Source: an uncultured Planctomycetota bacterium
GTDB taxonomy: Bacteria > Planctomycetota > Brocadiia > CAIUPP01
Assembly (NCBI GenBank): GCA_903901045.1
Contig: CAIUPP010000109.1
Span: 25,936 to 89,935, forward strand
Reading direction: 5' to 3'
Length of the DNA: 64,000 bases
Part shown: positions 8,415-18,690 of the stretch, in pieces
How the letters are laid out: every line of letters begins with the position of its first letter
Position numbering within the stretch: the first letter of the stretch is position 1
The notes under the pieces: model-generated
What the model was told of the DNA's origin: nothing
What the model saw: the letters and a program-made list of their open reading frames with translations, nothing else
The model's database searches: none
Translations under genes and position numbers: made by a program

Positions 8415-8513
8415 GGAGCCTTCAATTCCAACAGGTCACCGGCGCGGCGGCACACCGCGCCTGAAACAACCAATTATAGGCGTAGAGCGGGAGCGCGGCA
8501 AATGCAGTTGACG

Positions 8514-8682
8514 GACTCAACGTTCAACGTTCGACGTCCAACGTCCAACGTTCGACGTCCAACGTCCAACGTCCAACGTCCAACGTCCAACGTCCAATGA
8601 ACGACCGACAACGGAACGGCACTGCACGCGGGACGCCGTAGCCGTTAGTTGGACGTTGGACGTCGAATGTTGAACGTTGAAT
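8514..8682. repeat. Heptamer tandem array (CGTCCAA) with inverted copy
   Basis: From 8514 to 8597 the unit CGTCCAA and its variants CGTTCAA and CGTTCGA are repeated about 12 times. After 50 nt a shorter inverted array (8648-8682) follows. There are no spacers, so it is not CRISPR. It lies between the start codons of the MFS gene and the sigma-54 activator gene. Confidence 0.85.
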
Positions 8683-8722
8683 CCGGTTCGTTTCCTCTGA
8701 TTTGACCCGCCGCCCGCACATT

Positions 8723-8738
8723 CCTACAATGCCGTAGG
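8723..8738. promoter_or_regulatory. CCTAC-N6-GTAGG palindrome upstream of the activator gene
   Basis: CCTACAATGCCGTAGG is a perfect 5+5 inverted repeat 36 nt before the start of the sigma-54 activator gene. The same pattern stands upstream of amtB and glnA. This position would suit autoregulation by the activator or control by another nitrogen regulator. Confidence 0.55.
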
Positions 8739-8774
8739 ATTTCCGAAACCACCCTACAGAACGGAAGATGCCCC

Positions 8775-10334
8775 ATGGCCGACAGCCGCACCGCCCCGAT
8801 CAAGCGGGAAGTGAAAGAGCTGACGCTCCTGTTCGAGATCAGCCAGACGCTGGACCGCAGCCTGGACCTGCGCAGCGTTCTCCAGCCGGTGCTGGAGGCG
8901 ATGGCGCGCCACATGGGGATGATGCGCGGCACTCTCACGCTGCTGAACCGCGATACGGGGGAGATTTTCATCGAGGCCGCGCACGGGCTCTCCGAGCATG
9001 AGCGCCGGCGCGGCATTTACCGCCCCGGCGAAGGGGTCACCGGCATGGTCATCAAAAGCGGCAAGCCGGTGGTCGTGCCGCGCATCTCGAAGGAGCCGAT
9101 GTTCCTCAACCGCACCGGCGCGCGCAAGGAGCTCTCCAAGGAGGAGATTTCCTTCATCTGCGTCCCGATCAAGCTGGGCAACGAGGTGTTCGGCGCGCTC
9201 AGCGCCGACCGCCTGTTTCGCGACGAGGTCTCCTGCCACGAGGATGTGCGGCTGCTCTCCATCATCGCCTCCATGATTGCGCAGGCTGTGCGGCTGCGCC
9301 AGTCGGCGATGGAGGAGCGTCAACGGTTGATGGAGGAGAATACGCGGCTCCAGGAGGAGTTGCAGAACCGTTTCCGCCCCTCCAACATCATCGGCAATTC
9401 GCGGGCGATGCAGGCGGTCTACGACCTGATCGCCAACGTCTGCCGCAGCGACACCACGGCGCTGGTCACGGGGGAGAGCGGCGTCGGCAAGGAACTGGTC
9501 GCGCACGCCATCCACTACAACAGCCACCGCGCCAGCAAGCCCTTCGTCAAAGTGAACTGCGCGGCGCTGCCGGAAACGCTCATCGAAAGCGAGCTCTTCG
9601 GCCACGAGATGGGGGCCTTCACTGGCGCGGTGCGCGAGCGCAAGGGGCGCTTCGAACTGGCCTCCGGCGGCACGATCTTCCTCGATGAGATCGGCGATTT
9701 CTCCCCCTCCACGCAGATCAAGTTGCTGCGCGTCCTCCAGGAGCGCGAGTTCGAGCGCGTGGGAGGCTCTCGCACCATCAAGACCGATGTGCGCATCATC
9801 GCCGCCACCAACCGCGATCTGAACGCGCTCATCCAGGAGTCCAAGTTCCGCCAGGACCTGTACTACCGGCTGAACGTCTTCTCCATCCACGTCCCGCCGC
9901 TGCGCGAGCGCAAGACGGACATTCCCCTGCTGGCGGACTACTTCGTCGAGCGCTACAGCAAGCTCAACCATAAGAAGATTCAGCGCATCAGCACTCCGGC
10001 CATCGACATGCTGATGAGCTACCACTGGCCCGGCAACGTGCGCGAACTGGAGAACTGCATGGAGCGCGCCGTGCTGCTCAGCGAGGACGAGGTGATCCAC
10101 GGCCACCACCTCCCCCCGACGCTCCAGACCGCCGAGGCGACCGGCACCACCCACAACGGCACGCTGCAGGAGGAGCTGGACAAGGTGGAGCGCGAGCTGA
10201 TTCTGGACGCGCTGAAGTCCTCGCGCGGCAACATGGCCAAAGCGGCGCGGCAGTTGGGCCTCACCGAGCGCGTCATGGGGCTGCGCGTCGCGCGGCATCA
10301 GGTGGATTATCGCCGTTTCCGCGCCGCGCGATAG
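8775..10334 (+). CDS. Sigma-54-dependent transcription activator, GAF-AAA+-Fis (NifA/NtrC type)
   Basis: This bacterial enhancer-binding protein (519 residues) opens sigma-54 promoters using ATP. The order is an N-terminal GAF sensor domain (about 25-175), a short coiled linker, the AAA+ domain (about 200-440) and a C-terminal Fis-type helix-turn-helix (about 480-515). Visible motifs are Walker A GESGVGKE near 232, the sigma-54 contact loop GAFTGA near 279, Walker [12 protein letters not shown], and the R-finger region. There is no phospho-receiver domain, so NifA is a closer analogue than NtrC. The next genes, amtB-glnK-glnA, have sigma-54-type promoters and a palindrome shared with this gene, so the target is probably nitrogen assimilation. 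GGAAG 8 nt upstream supports ATG 8775. The signal sensed by the GAF domain (2-oxoglutarate, redox or PII) is unknown. Confidence 0.93.
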   Translation: MADSRTAPIKREVKELTLLFEISQTLDRSLDLRSVLQPVLEAMARHMGMMRGTLTLLNRDTGEIFIEAAHGLSEHERRRGIYRPGEGVTGMVIKSGKPVVVPRISKEPMFLNRTGARKELSKEEISFICVPIKLGNEVFGALSADRLFRDEVSCHEDVRLLSIIASMIAQAVRLRQSAMEERQRLMEENTRLQEELQNRFRPSNIIGNSRAMQAVYDLIANVCRSDTTALVTGESGVGKELVAHAIHYNSHRASKPFVKVNCAALPETLIESELFGHEMGAFTGAVRERKGRFELASGGTIFLDEIGDFSPSTQIKLLRVLQEREFERVGGSRTIKTDVRIIAATNRDLNALIQESKFRQDLYYRLNVFSIHVPPLRERKTDIPLLADYFVERYSKLNHKKIQRISTPAIDMLMSYHWPGNVRELENCMERAVLLSEDEVIHGHHLPPTLQTAEATGTTHNGTLQEELDKVERELILDALKSSRGNMAKAARQLGLTERVMGLRVARHQVDYRRFRAAR

Positions 10335-10392
10335 CGCCGACGTGTGTGACGGCGGGCCGATCCGTACCCCGGCGTGGGTTTTCAATATAAAC

Positions 10393-10408
10393 CATACCAC
10401 CGCGTAGG
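10393..10408. promoter_or_regulatory. Candidate enhancer site upstream of amtB
   Basis: CATAC-CACCGC-GTAGG differs at one position from the perfect CCTAC-N6-GTAGG sites near the activator gene and glnA. It lies about 100 nt upstream of the sigma-54 promoter, the usual range for enhancer-binding protein sites. Confidence 0.5.
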
Positions 10409-10508
10409 AAAGCCTCAGCCTCGTTTCGTCCCTTCCTCTTCCTCCCATGCGCATTGTCGCCGCGCTGCTGCGGCAATTGAGGCAGTGCGCCGCCGCCTTC
10501 TCGTCCTT

Positions 10509-10524
10509 TGGCACGACGCTTGCT
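10509..10524 (+). promoter_or_regulatory. Sigma-54 promoter of amtB-glnK
   Basis: TGGCACG-ACGC-TTGCT matches the -24/-12 consensus TGGCACG-N4-TTGCW at every position, with GG and GC separated by exactly 10 bases. Transcription would begin near 10535, leaving a leader of about 120 nt before amtB. Confidence 0.88.
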
Positions 10525-10654
10525 TACCTGCGGGGCGTGTTCAGCTATCGCCGAACGCGCTTGATTGGGATACACCCCGACTTCACAATGGACCGAGTGG
10601 GCTCCCGGGGTGCGGGTTCGCGCGGCTGACGTGCCCGGAAGGACAGGCGAATTC

Positions 10655-11989
<1,335 letters not shown>

Positions 11990-11994
11990 GAAAC

Positions 11995-12336
11995 ATGAAA
12001 CTCATCGTCGCCATCATTCAGCCGCACCGCCTCGACGCGGTCAAAGAGGCGCTCTATGCCGCTGAGGTGAACCTCATCACCGTATCGGAGGTGCTGGGCC
12101 ACGGGCGTCAGAAGGGGGTCACGCAGATCTACCGCGGCGCCAGGGAATCCGGCAACCTCCTGCGCAAGATCCGGCTGGAGATCGCCGTCAACGAGGACTT
12201 CGTTCAGCCGACGATCGATGCGATTGTCACAGGCGCGCGCACGGGTGAAACCGGGGACGGGAAGATATTCGTTATGGACCTTGTCAACTGCGTGCGCATC
12301 CGAACTGGCGAAAGCGGCGGGGTGGCCATAGGCTGA
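11995..12336 (+). CDS. glnK: PII nitrogen regulatory protein with atypical T-loop
   Basis: PII proteins report ATP/ADP and 2-oxoglutarate status and block AmtB through their T-loop. This 113-residue protein has the family start MKLIVAIIQPHRLDAVKEAL, the T-loop approach GHGRQKG, and the C-terminal GDGKIFVMDL and RIRTGE nucleotide-binding stretches. In the T-loop, YRGARESGNLLRK replaces the usual YRGAEYxVDFLPK, so the uridylylated Tyr51 is absent. Regulation must then be by ligand binding alone or by another modification. ATG 11995 with GGAG 8 nt upstream is preferred to a GTG at 11986 that would overlap the amtB stop. Confidence 0.95.
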   Translation: MKLIVAIIQPHRLDAVKEALYAAEVNLITVSEVLGHGRQKGVTQIYRGARESGNLLRKIRLEIAVNEDFVQPTIDAIVTGARTGETGDGKIFVMDLVNCVRIRTGESGGVAIG

Positions 12337-12337
12337 A

Positions 12338-12384
12338 ACTACCTCCGCGTGGGAAAGATGGGGAAAAACCTACGCGTGGGTAGG
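12338..12384. promoter_or_regulatory. Paired candidate enhancer sites upstream of glnA
   Basis: ACTAC-CTCCGC-GTGGG (12338-12353) and the perfect CCTAC-GCGTGG-GTAGG (12369-12384) have centres 31 bp apart, about three helical turns, so bound dimers would lie on the same DNA face. The second is about 80 nt upstream of the sigma-54-like -24 element. Confidence 0.55.
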
Positions 12385-12461
12385 AAATGCGGCTTGCGAG
12401 ACAACACCCCGTACGAGCGTAACCATAGTTGCAATATGATGTTACGCGTTTCCGATGGTTT

Positions 12462-12477
12462 CGGCACGCCGTTTGTT
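12462..12477 (+). promoter_or_regulatory. Sigma-54-like promoter of glnA
   Basis: CGGCACG-CCGT-TTGTT keeps GG and a GT at the -12 position with exactly 10 bases between. It departs from consensus at the first T and at the -12 C. It lies 86 nt before the glnA start. Confidence 0.6.
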
Positions 12478-12562
12478 ATAGAAATCCAGACGGTCCAGGC
12501 GCGTAGCTTGGGCCTGCCGCGGGCGGCTGGGCCGCCGCGGCGCTTTATTTGGGAGAATGGTG

Positions 12563-13975
12563 ATGAACGCCAAAGAGTTTCTGGCCTACTTCAAGAAGAG
12601 CAAGGCGGAGATGCTGGACCTCAAGTTTGTCGACCTGCTCGGCACCTGGCAGCACTGCTCCTATCCGATCGACGTGGTGGATGAGAAGATGTTCACCGAA
12701 GGGGTCGGCTTCGACGGCTCCTCGATTCGCGGCTGGCAGGGGATTCATATCTCCGACATGCTTGCCATCCCCGACCCCTCCACCGGCTGCATGGACCCCT
12801 TCTTCGCGCAGCCGACGGTCAGCATCATCGCCGACATCTACGATCCGGTGACGCACAAGAAGTACTCGCGCGACCCGCGCCACGTCGCCATGAAGGCGGA
12901 GGCGCACCTGAAGAAGACCGGTCTGGCGGACACCTGCTTCATCGGGCCGGAGCTGGAGTTCTTCATCTTCGACGAAGTCCGCTTCGAGCAGAACCAGCAT
13001 ACCGGGATGTACCAGATCGACTCCGTCGAGGGGGCCTGGAACAGCGGACGCTTCGAGGAGCCGAACCTGGGATACAAACCGAGCTTCAAGGGAGGCTACT
13101 TCCCCGTCAGCCCCACCGACACCTACCACGACCTGCGCGGCGAGATGGTCGCCGAGATGCGCAAGGTGGGCATCATCGTCGAAGCGCACCACCATGAAGT
13201 GGCGACCGCGGGGCAGAGCGAAATCGACATGAAGTACCGCAACCTCCTGCGCATGGGGGACCAGGTGATGTGGTTCAAGTACATTTGCAAGAACGTCGCC
13301 AAGCGCCACGGTAAGACGGTGACCTTCATGCCCAAGCCGATTTTCGAGGACAACGGCAGCGGCATGCACACGCACCTGTCGCTCTGGAAGGACGGCAAGC
13401 CGCTCTTCGCCGGAAAGAAGTACGCCGGGCTGAGCGACATGGCGTTGCACGCCATCGCCGGCATCCTGAAGCACGCGCCGGCCATCCTGGCGCTGGCCGC
13501 GCCGACCACCAACTCGTACCGCCGCCTCGTGCCCGGCTTCGAGGCGCCCGTCAACCTCTGCATGTCCGCGCGCAACCGCTCGGCCTCCGTGCGCATCCCC
13601 ATGTACAGCGCCAATCCGAAGGCCAAGCGCCTGGAATTCCGCTGCCCCGACCCGAGCTGCAATCCATACCTCACCTTCCCGGCGATCCTCATGGCCGCCC
13701 TGGACGGCATCGAAAAGAAGATGGACCCGGGCAAGCCGCTGGACCGCGATATCTACGAGATGACCGTCGCGGAACTGACCGGCACGCCCAAGACCCCCGG
13801 CTCGCTCGAAGAGGCCATCGGGGCGCTCGAAAAGGATCACGACTTCCTGCTCAAGGGGGGCGTTTTCACCCCGGACGTGATCGAGGCCTGGGGCAGTTGG
13901 AAGAAGAGCCGGGAACTCGATCCGATGCACATGCGTCCGCACCCGTACGAGTTCCACCTGTACTACGACAGCTAA
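12563..13975 (+). CDS. glnA: Glutamine synthetase type I
   Basis: GlnA makes glutamine from glutamate, ammonia and ATP as a dodecamer in the cytoplasm. The 470-residue product has the GS beta-grasp domain with [11 protein letters not shown], the metal-binding [10 protein letters not shown], the ATP block [16 protein letters not shown], and [13 protein letters not shown] near the region equivalent to the adenylylation loop keeps a Tyr, but GlnE control cannot be inferred from that alone. ATG 12563 was chosen over ATG 12557 because GGGAGA gives correct spacing only for the former. It is separated from glnK by 226 nt holding two enhancer-like sites and its own promoter. ORFs on the minus strand are shadows. 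Confidence 0.97.
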   Translation: MNAKEFLAYFKKSKAEMLDLKFVDLLGTWQHCSYPIDVVDEKMFTEGVGFDGSSIRGWQGIHISDMLAIPDPSTGCMDPFFAQPTVSIIADIYDPVTHKKYSRDPRHVAMKAEAHLKKTGLADTCFIGPELEFFIFDEVRFEQNQHTGMYQIDSVEGAWNSGRFEEPNLGYKPSFKGGYFPVSPTDTYHDLRGEMVAEMRKVGIIVEAHHHEVATAGQSEIDMKYRNLLRMGDQVMWFKYICKNVAKRHGKTVTFMPKPIFEDNGSGMHTHLSLWKDGKPLFAGKKYAGLSDMALHAIAGILKHAPAILALAAPTTNSYRRLVPGFEAPVNLCMSARNRSASVRIPMYSANPKAKRLEFRCPDPSCNPYLTFPAILMAALDGIEKKMDPGKPLDRDIYEMTVAELTGTPKTPGSLEEAIGALEKDHDFLLKGGVFTPDVIEAWGSWKKSRELDPMHMRPHPYEFHLYYDS

Positions 13976-14109
13976 GAAGCATAGAATCAGCGAACTGATG
14001 GACGCAAGCGCGCTCCGTCGCAGTGGACAAGGCAGTCTTCTCCTCTGCGGCGGGGCTTGCGTGAGCGTCCTCCTTGTCAGCACATCCTGGAGTTTCGATA
14101 GGACAGGCC

Positions 14110-17100
14110 ATGCCAGAGGAACCTGACCAGCGGCGATGCGATCGGTCCGGCCGGCCGTTGCCGACGGGGCTGTATCATCCCGCTCAGGATCACGACAGTT
14201 GCGGCGTCGGCTTCGTCGCCTATCTGGAGGGGAAGCCGCGCCACAGCATCGTCGAGCAGGGGGTGCGCGTCCTCATGAACCTGGAGCACCGCGGCGCGCT
14301 CGGGGGCGACAAGTCCACCGGCGACGGCGCGGGTCTGCTCATCCAGATTCCCGACGACTTCCTCCGCCGCGAGTGCAAAGGGGCGCGCATCCAGCTTCCG
14401 GCCATGGGGGAATACGCCGTCGGCATGGTCTTTCTGCCCACCGACGCCGCGCTGGCGTCGGCGTGCGTCGAGGCGGTCGAGCGCGCGGCGCGTGCGGAAG
14501 GGGTGGAACTGCTGGGCTGGCGCAAAGTGCCGGTGGACGCGCGCACGCTCGGGGAGCTCGCCCGCTCCACTCAGCCGGAGATCAGGCAGTTGTTCCTCGG
14601 TCGCGGGAGCATTCCCGCCGAGGCGTTCGAGCGCAAACTTTACCTCCTCCGCCGCGCGGCCGAGAAGACGGTTGGCGCGCTGCATGCGGACGCCAGCCAG
14701 TTCCACATCCCCAGCCTTTCCAGCCGCACCCTCGCGTACAAGGGGATGCTCACCGCCACCCAGCTTCCGGAGTTCTATCCGGACCTGCGCGACCCGGCGC
14801 TGGCCAGCGCTTTCGCCATCGTGCATCAGCGATACAGCACCAACACGTTTCCGATGTGGCGGCTGGCGCAGCCCTTCCGCATGCTTGCGCACAACGGCGA
14901 GATCAACACCCTGCGCGGCAACATCAACCGCATGCGCGCGCGCGAGCCGCTGCTGGCCTCTCCGCTCTTCGGCCCGGACCTTGAGAAGCTCAAGCCGATC
15001 CTCCAGGAGGAGGGAAGCGACTCCGCCATTCTGGACAACCTGCTGGAACTGCTTGTCGCGGGGGGGCGCAGCCTGCCGCACGCCATGATGATGCTCGTCC
15101 CCGAGGCGTGGGGGGGGAAGTACATGATGGCCGAGGACAAGCGCGCCTTTTACGAGTACCATGCCGCCATCATGGAGCCGTGGGACGGCCCGGCGGCCCT
15201 CGTGTTCACCGACGGCCGCTACATCGGCGCGACGCTCGACCGCAACGGCCTGCGCCCCGCGCGCTACACCGTCACCCGCGACGGCCTGGTGGTCATGGCC
15301 AGCGAGACCGGGGTGCTGGACATTCCCGGCGACAAGATCCTCAGCCGGGGACGCCTTCAGCCCGGGCGCATGTTCCTGGTGGACCTGGAGCAGCACCGCA
15401 TCATCCCCGACAGCGAAATCAAGGCCAAAGTCTCGCGCCAGCGCCCGTACCGTCACTGGGTCAAGGACAACCGGATCGAACTGCGCGGCCTGCTGGCCCC
15501 CAGCCACATCCCCTCCGAGGACCCGGAGGTGCTGCTGCGCAAGCAGCACGCCTTCGGCTATACGGAAGAGGAACTGAAGATGGTCATCGCCCCCATGGCC
15601 ATCCGCGGCCAGGAGGCCATCGGCTCCATGGGGAACGATGCGGCGCTGGCGGTCCTCTCCGAGCGCCCTCAGATCCTCTTCAATTACTTCAAGCAACTTT
15701 TCGCGCAGGTGACCAATCCGCCCATCGACCCGCTGCGCGAGGAGCTGGTGATGTCCCTCATGAGCTTCGTCGGCCGCGAGCGCAACCTGCTGGTCGAGAC
15801 CCCCGAGCATTGCCGGCAGCTCAAGCTGCACCATCCCATCCTCACCCCGGAGGACATGCTGCGGCTGCGCAGCACCCGCCGGCCCGAGGTGGTCGCGCGC
15901 GACCTGGATATGCTCTTCCCTGCGAACGGCGGGGGCAAGGAGTTGGGCGAGGCGCTCGAGGAAATGTTCGAGCGCGCCGAGAAGCAGATCGCCGAAGGCG
16001 CCACGCTCCTGGTGCTGACCGACCACCACATGGATGAGCGGCACGCGGCGATCCCCGCGCTGCTGGCGGTCTCCGGCCTGCACCACCACCTCATCCGCAA
16101 AGGGCTGCGCACCTCCGCGGGCATCATCGTCGAGACCGGCGAAGCGCGCGAGGTCATCCACTTCGCCATGCTCCTGGCCTTCGGCGCCAACGCCATCTGC
16201 CCGCACGTCGCCTTCTCCACCGTCCGCGAGCTGACGGAGATGGGGATGATCGAGACGGCCGCCACGCACGACGACGCGATGGACGCCTACATCACCGCCG
16301 TCAAGAAGGGGCTGCTCAAGACCTTCAGCCGCATGGGCATCTCCACCATCCGCAGCTTCGTCGGCTCGCAGATTTTCGAGGCGGTCGGCCTCGGGCCGGA
16401 ACTGATCGAGAAGTACTTCAGCACCACCGTGAGCCGCATCGGCGGCATCGGGCTGGAGGAGATCGCCGGCGAAGTGCGCGCCCGCCACGCCAGGGGCTTC
16501 CCCCCCTCGGGCCGGCCCGCGCGCCTGCTCGACGTGGGCGGAACCTATCACGCGCGCCAGGGCGGAGAGAAGCACCTCTGGTCCCCCGACGCCATCGGCA
16601 TGCTGCAGCAATCCGTGCGCATGAACGACGAGCGCCTCTTCAAGGACTACGTGCGGCTGATGAACGACCAGTCGCGCGCGCACGTCACGCTGCGCAGCCT
16701 TTTCCAGTTCAGGGCGCGCAGCCCCGTGCCGCTCGACCAGGTCGAGTCCGTGGAGAAGATTCTCCCGCGATTCGCCTCCGCCGCCATGTCCTTCGGCTCG
16801 ATCAGCAAGGAGGCGCACGAGGCCATTGCGATCGCCATGAACCGCTGCGGCGCGCGAAGCAACAGCGGGGAAGGCGGGGAGGACCCCGCGCGGTACGTTC
16901 GCCTGCCCAACGGCGACAACCTCTGCTCGCGCGTCAAGCAGGTGGCCTCGGGGCGTTTCGGCGTCACCACCGACTACCTCATCCACGCCGACGAATTGCA
17001 GATCAAAATCTCGCAGGGGGCGAAGCCCGGCGAGGGAGGGCAGCTCCCCGGCGACAAGGTCAGCGCGGAAATCGCCCGCGTCCGCCACACGACCCCCGGC

Positions 17101-18690
17101 GTCACCCTCATCAGCCCGCCGCCGCATCACGATATTTACTCCATCGAGGACATCGCCCAACTCATTTACGACCTGAAGTCCGCCAACCCGAAGGCCCGCA
17201 TCAGCGTCAAGCTCGTCAGCGAGGTGGGGGTGGGGACGGTCGCCGCGGGGGTCGCCAAGGCCAAGGCGGACATGGTGCTTATCGCCGGGCACGACGGCGG
17301 CACGGGGGCCTCGCCGCTGACGGCGATCAAGCACACCGGTCTTCCCTGGGAGCTCGGGGTGGCCGAGGCGCAGCAGACGCTCATCGCCAACCGCCTGCGC
17401 GAGCGCATCCGCCTTCAGACCGACGGCCAGCTTCGCACCGGGCGCGACCTGGCCATCGCCGCGCTCATGGGGGCCGAGGAGTTCGGCTTCGGCACTCCGC
17501 TGCTGGTCACGCTGGGCTGCGTCATGCTGCGCAAGTGCCACATGAACAGCTGCTCGGTGGGGGTCGGCACTCAGGACCCGGCGTTGCGCGCGCGCTTCGC
17601 CGGCAAGCCGGAATACGTCGAGCGCTTCCTGCGATTCGTGGCGCAGGACTTCCGCGAGCAGATGGCCGCGCTGGGCTTCCGCAGCGTGGATGAGATGGTC
17701 GGCCACGTCGAGGTGATCGATCCCACCCCGGCGCAGGCGCATGCCAAGACGCGCCACCTGGACTTCACCGCGCTGCTGAAACCGGCCGAGCCGCTGAACG
17801 GCGGCGCGCGCCGCTGCGTCCGTGCGCAGGAGCATGAAGTGGGGCGCTCGATGAACGCCGAACTGCTCCGCCTGGCCGAGCCCGCCCTGGAACGGCGCGA
17901 GCCGGTGGAAGTGAACCTGCCGATCCACAACGTGGACCGCACCGTCGGGGCGACCCTCAGCGGCGAAATCATCCGGCGCTTCGGCAGCCGCGGGCTGCCG
18001 GTCGATACGGTGAAACTGAACTTCAAGGGCTCCGCCGGCCAGAGCCTTGGCGCTTTCCTCGCGCCGGGGATCACGATCCGCGTCGAAGGGGACGCGAACG
18101 ACTACCTGGCCAAAGGGCTCTCGGGCGGGCGCATCATCCTGGTCCCGCCGGCCGAGGCCGCCTTCGTCGCGCATGAGAACGTCATCGTCGGCAACGTCGT
18201 CCTGTACGGCGCGACCGGCGGCGAAGTGTTCATCGCGGGGGTGGCGGGGGAGCGCTTCGCCATCCGCAACAGCGGCGCATCGGCCGTCGTCGAGGGCGTC
18301 GGCGATCACGGTTGCGAGTATATGACCGGCGGCGTGGTGGTCGTGCTCGGCCCGACCGGTTACAACTTCGCCGCGGGGATGAGCGGGGGCATCGCGTACG
18401 TCTACAACGAGGCCGGTTTCTTCGACACCCGCGCCAACCTGGACATGGTGGACCTGGAGAGCGTCTGGTCCGAGCAGGACCGCGCGCGTCTGCGCGGACT
18501 CATCGAGGAGCACCAGCGCGCCACCGGCAGCCTGCGCGCGCGCAACATTCTGGAGAACTGGGACGCCAGCCTCCCGCTCTTCGTGAAGGTGATGCCCATC
18601 GACTACCGCAAGTCGCTCGAACGCATGAAGATGGGGGAGGACCGCGACAAGGAAACCGTCTCGGCCACCGAGGAGGTGTATCATGGGTAG
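14110..18690 (+). CDS. gltB: Glutamate synthase (NADPH) large subunit
   Basis: GltB transfers the amide of glutamine to 2-oxoglutarate, giving two glutamates. In the 1526-residue protein the class II glutamine amidotransferase domain starts at Cys31 (HDSCGVGF) after a 30-residue propeptide that must be removed. The central domain, the FMN-binding synthase barrel (about 840-1230, with SNSGEGGEDP and GGTGASPL) and the C-terminal GxGxG beta-helix (about 1290-1480) follow. The 3Fe-4S cysteines are in GCVMLRKCHMNSC near 1137-1148. ATG 14110 has AGGAC upstream and gives the usual propeptide length. It overlaps gltD by 8 nt, implying translational coupling. No sigma-54 element or CCTAC palindrome was found in the 134-nt gap before it, so read-through from glnA or a separate promoter is possible. 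Confidence 0.97.
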   Translation: MPEEPDQRRCDRSGRPLPTGLYHPAQDHDSCGVGFVAYLEGKPRHSIVEQGVRVLMNLEHRGALGGDKSTGDGAGLLIQIPDDFLRRECKGARIQLPAMGEYAVGMVFLPTDAALASACVEAVERAARAEGVELLGWRKVPVDARTLGELARSTQPEIRQLFLGRGSIPAEAFERKLYLLRRAAEKTVGALHADASQFHIPSLSSRTLAYKGMLTATQLPEFYPDLRDPALASAFAIVHQRYSTNTFPMWRLAQPFRMLAHNGEINTLRGNINRMRAREPLLASPLFGPDLEKLKPILQEEGSDSAILDNLLELLVAGGRSLPHAMMMLVPEAWGGKYMMAEDKRAFYEYHAAIMEPWDGPAALVFTDGRYIGATLDRNGLRPARYTVTRDGLVVMASETGVLDIPGDKILSRGRLQPGRMFLVDLEQHRIIPDSEIKAKVSRQRPYRHWVKDNRIELRGLLAPSHIPSEDPEVLLRKQHAFGYTEEELKMVIAPMAIRGQEAIGSMGNDAALAVLSERPQILFNYFKQLFAQVTNPPIDPLREELVMSLMSFVGRERNLLVETPEHCRQLKLHHPILTPEDMLRLRSTRRPEVVARDLDMLFPANGGGKELGEALEEMFERAEKQIAEGATLLVLTDHHMDERHAAIPALLAVSGLHHHLIRKGLRTSAGIIVETGEAREVIHFAMLLAFGANAICPHVAFSTVRELTEMGMIETAATHDDAMDAYITAVKKGLLKTFSRMGISTIRSFVGSQIFEAVGLGPELIEKYFSTTVSRIGGIGLEEIAGEVRARHARGFPPSGRPARLLDVGGTYHARQGGEKHLWSPDAIGMLQQSVRMNDERLFKDYVRLMNDQSRAHVTLRSLFQFRARSPVPLDQVESVEKILPRFASAAMSFGSISKEAHEAIAIAMNRCGARSNSGEGGEDPARYVRLPNGDNLCSRVKQVASGRFGVTTDYLIHADELQIKISQGAKPGEGGQLPGDKVSAEIARVRHTTPGVTLISPPPHHDIYSIEDIAQLIYDLKSANPKARISVKLVSEVGVGTVAAGVAKAKADMVLIAGHDGGTGASPLTAIKHTGLPWELGVAEAQQTLIANRLRERIRLQTDGQLRTGRDLAIAALMGAEEFGFGTPLLVTLGCVMLRKCHMNSCSVGVGTQDPALRARFAGKPEYVERFLRFVAQDFREQMAALGFRSVDEMVGHVEVIDPTPAQAHAKTRHLDFTALLKPAEPLNGGARRCVRAQEHEVGRSMNAELLRLAEPALERREPVEVNLPIHNVDRTVGATLSGEIIRRFGSRGLPVDTVKLNFKGSAGQSLGAFLAPGITIRVEGDANDYLAKGLSGGRIILVPPAEAAFVAHENVIVGNVVLYGATGGEVFIAGVAGERFAIRNSGASAVVEGVGDHGCEYMTGGVVVVLGPTGYNFAAGMSGGIAYVYNEAGFFDTRANLDMVDLESVWSEQDRARLRGLIEEHQRATGSLRARNILENWDASLPLFVKVMPIDYRKSLERMKMGEDRDKETVSATEEVYHG

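Noticed and set aside
8514-8682. CRISPR-like array
   Set aside because: The unit is 7 nt with no unique spacers, and no cas gene is present. It is a simple tandem repeat.
13976-14109. Sigma-54 promoter or CCTAC palindrome in front of gltB
   Set aside because: I looked for GG-N10-GC and CCTAC-N6-GTAGG and found neither. Only an ACGCAAGC/GCTTGCGT hairpin is present.
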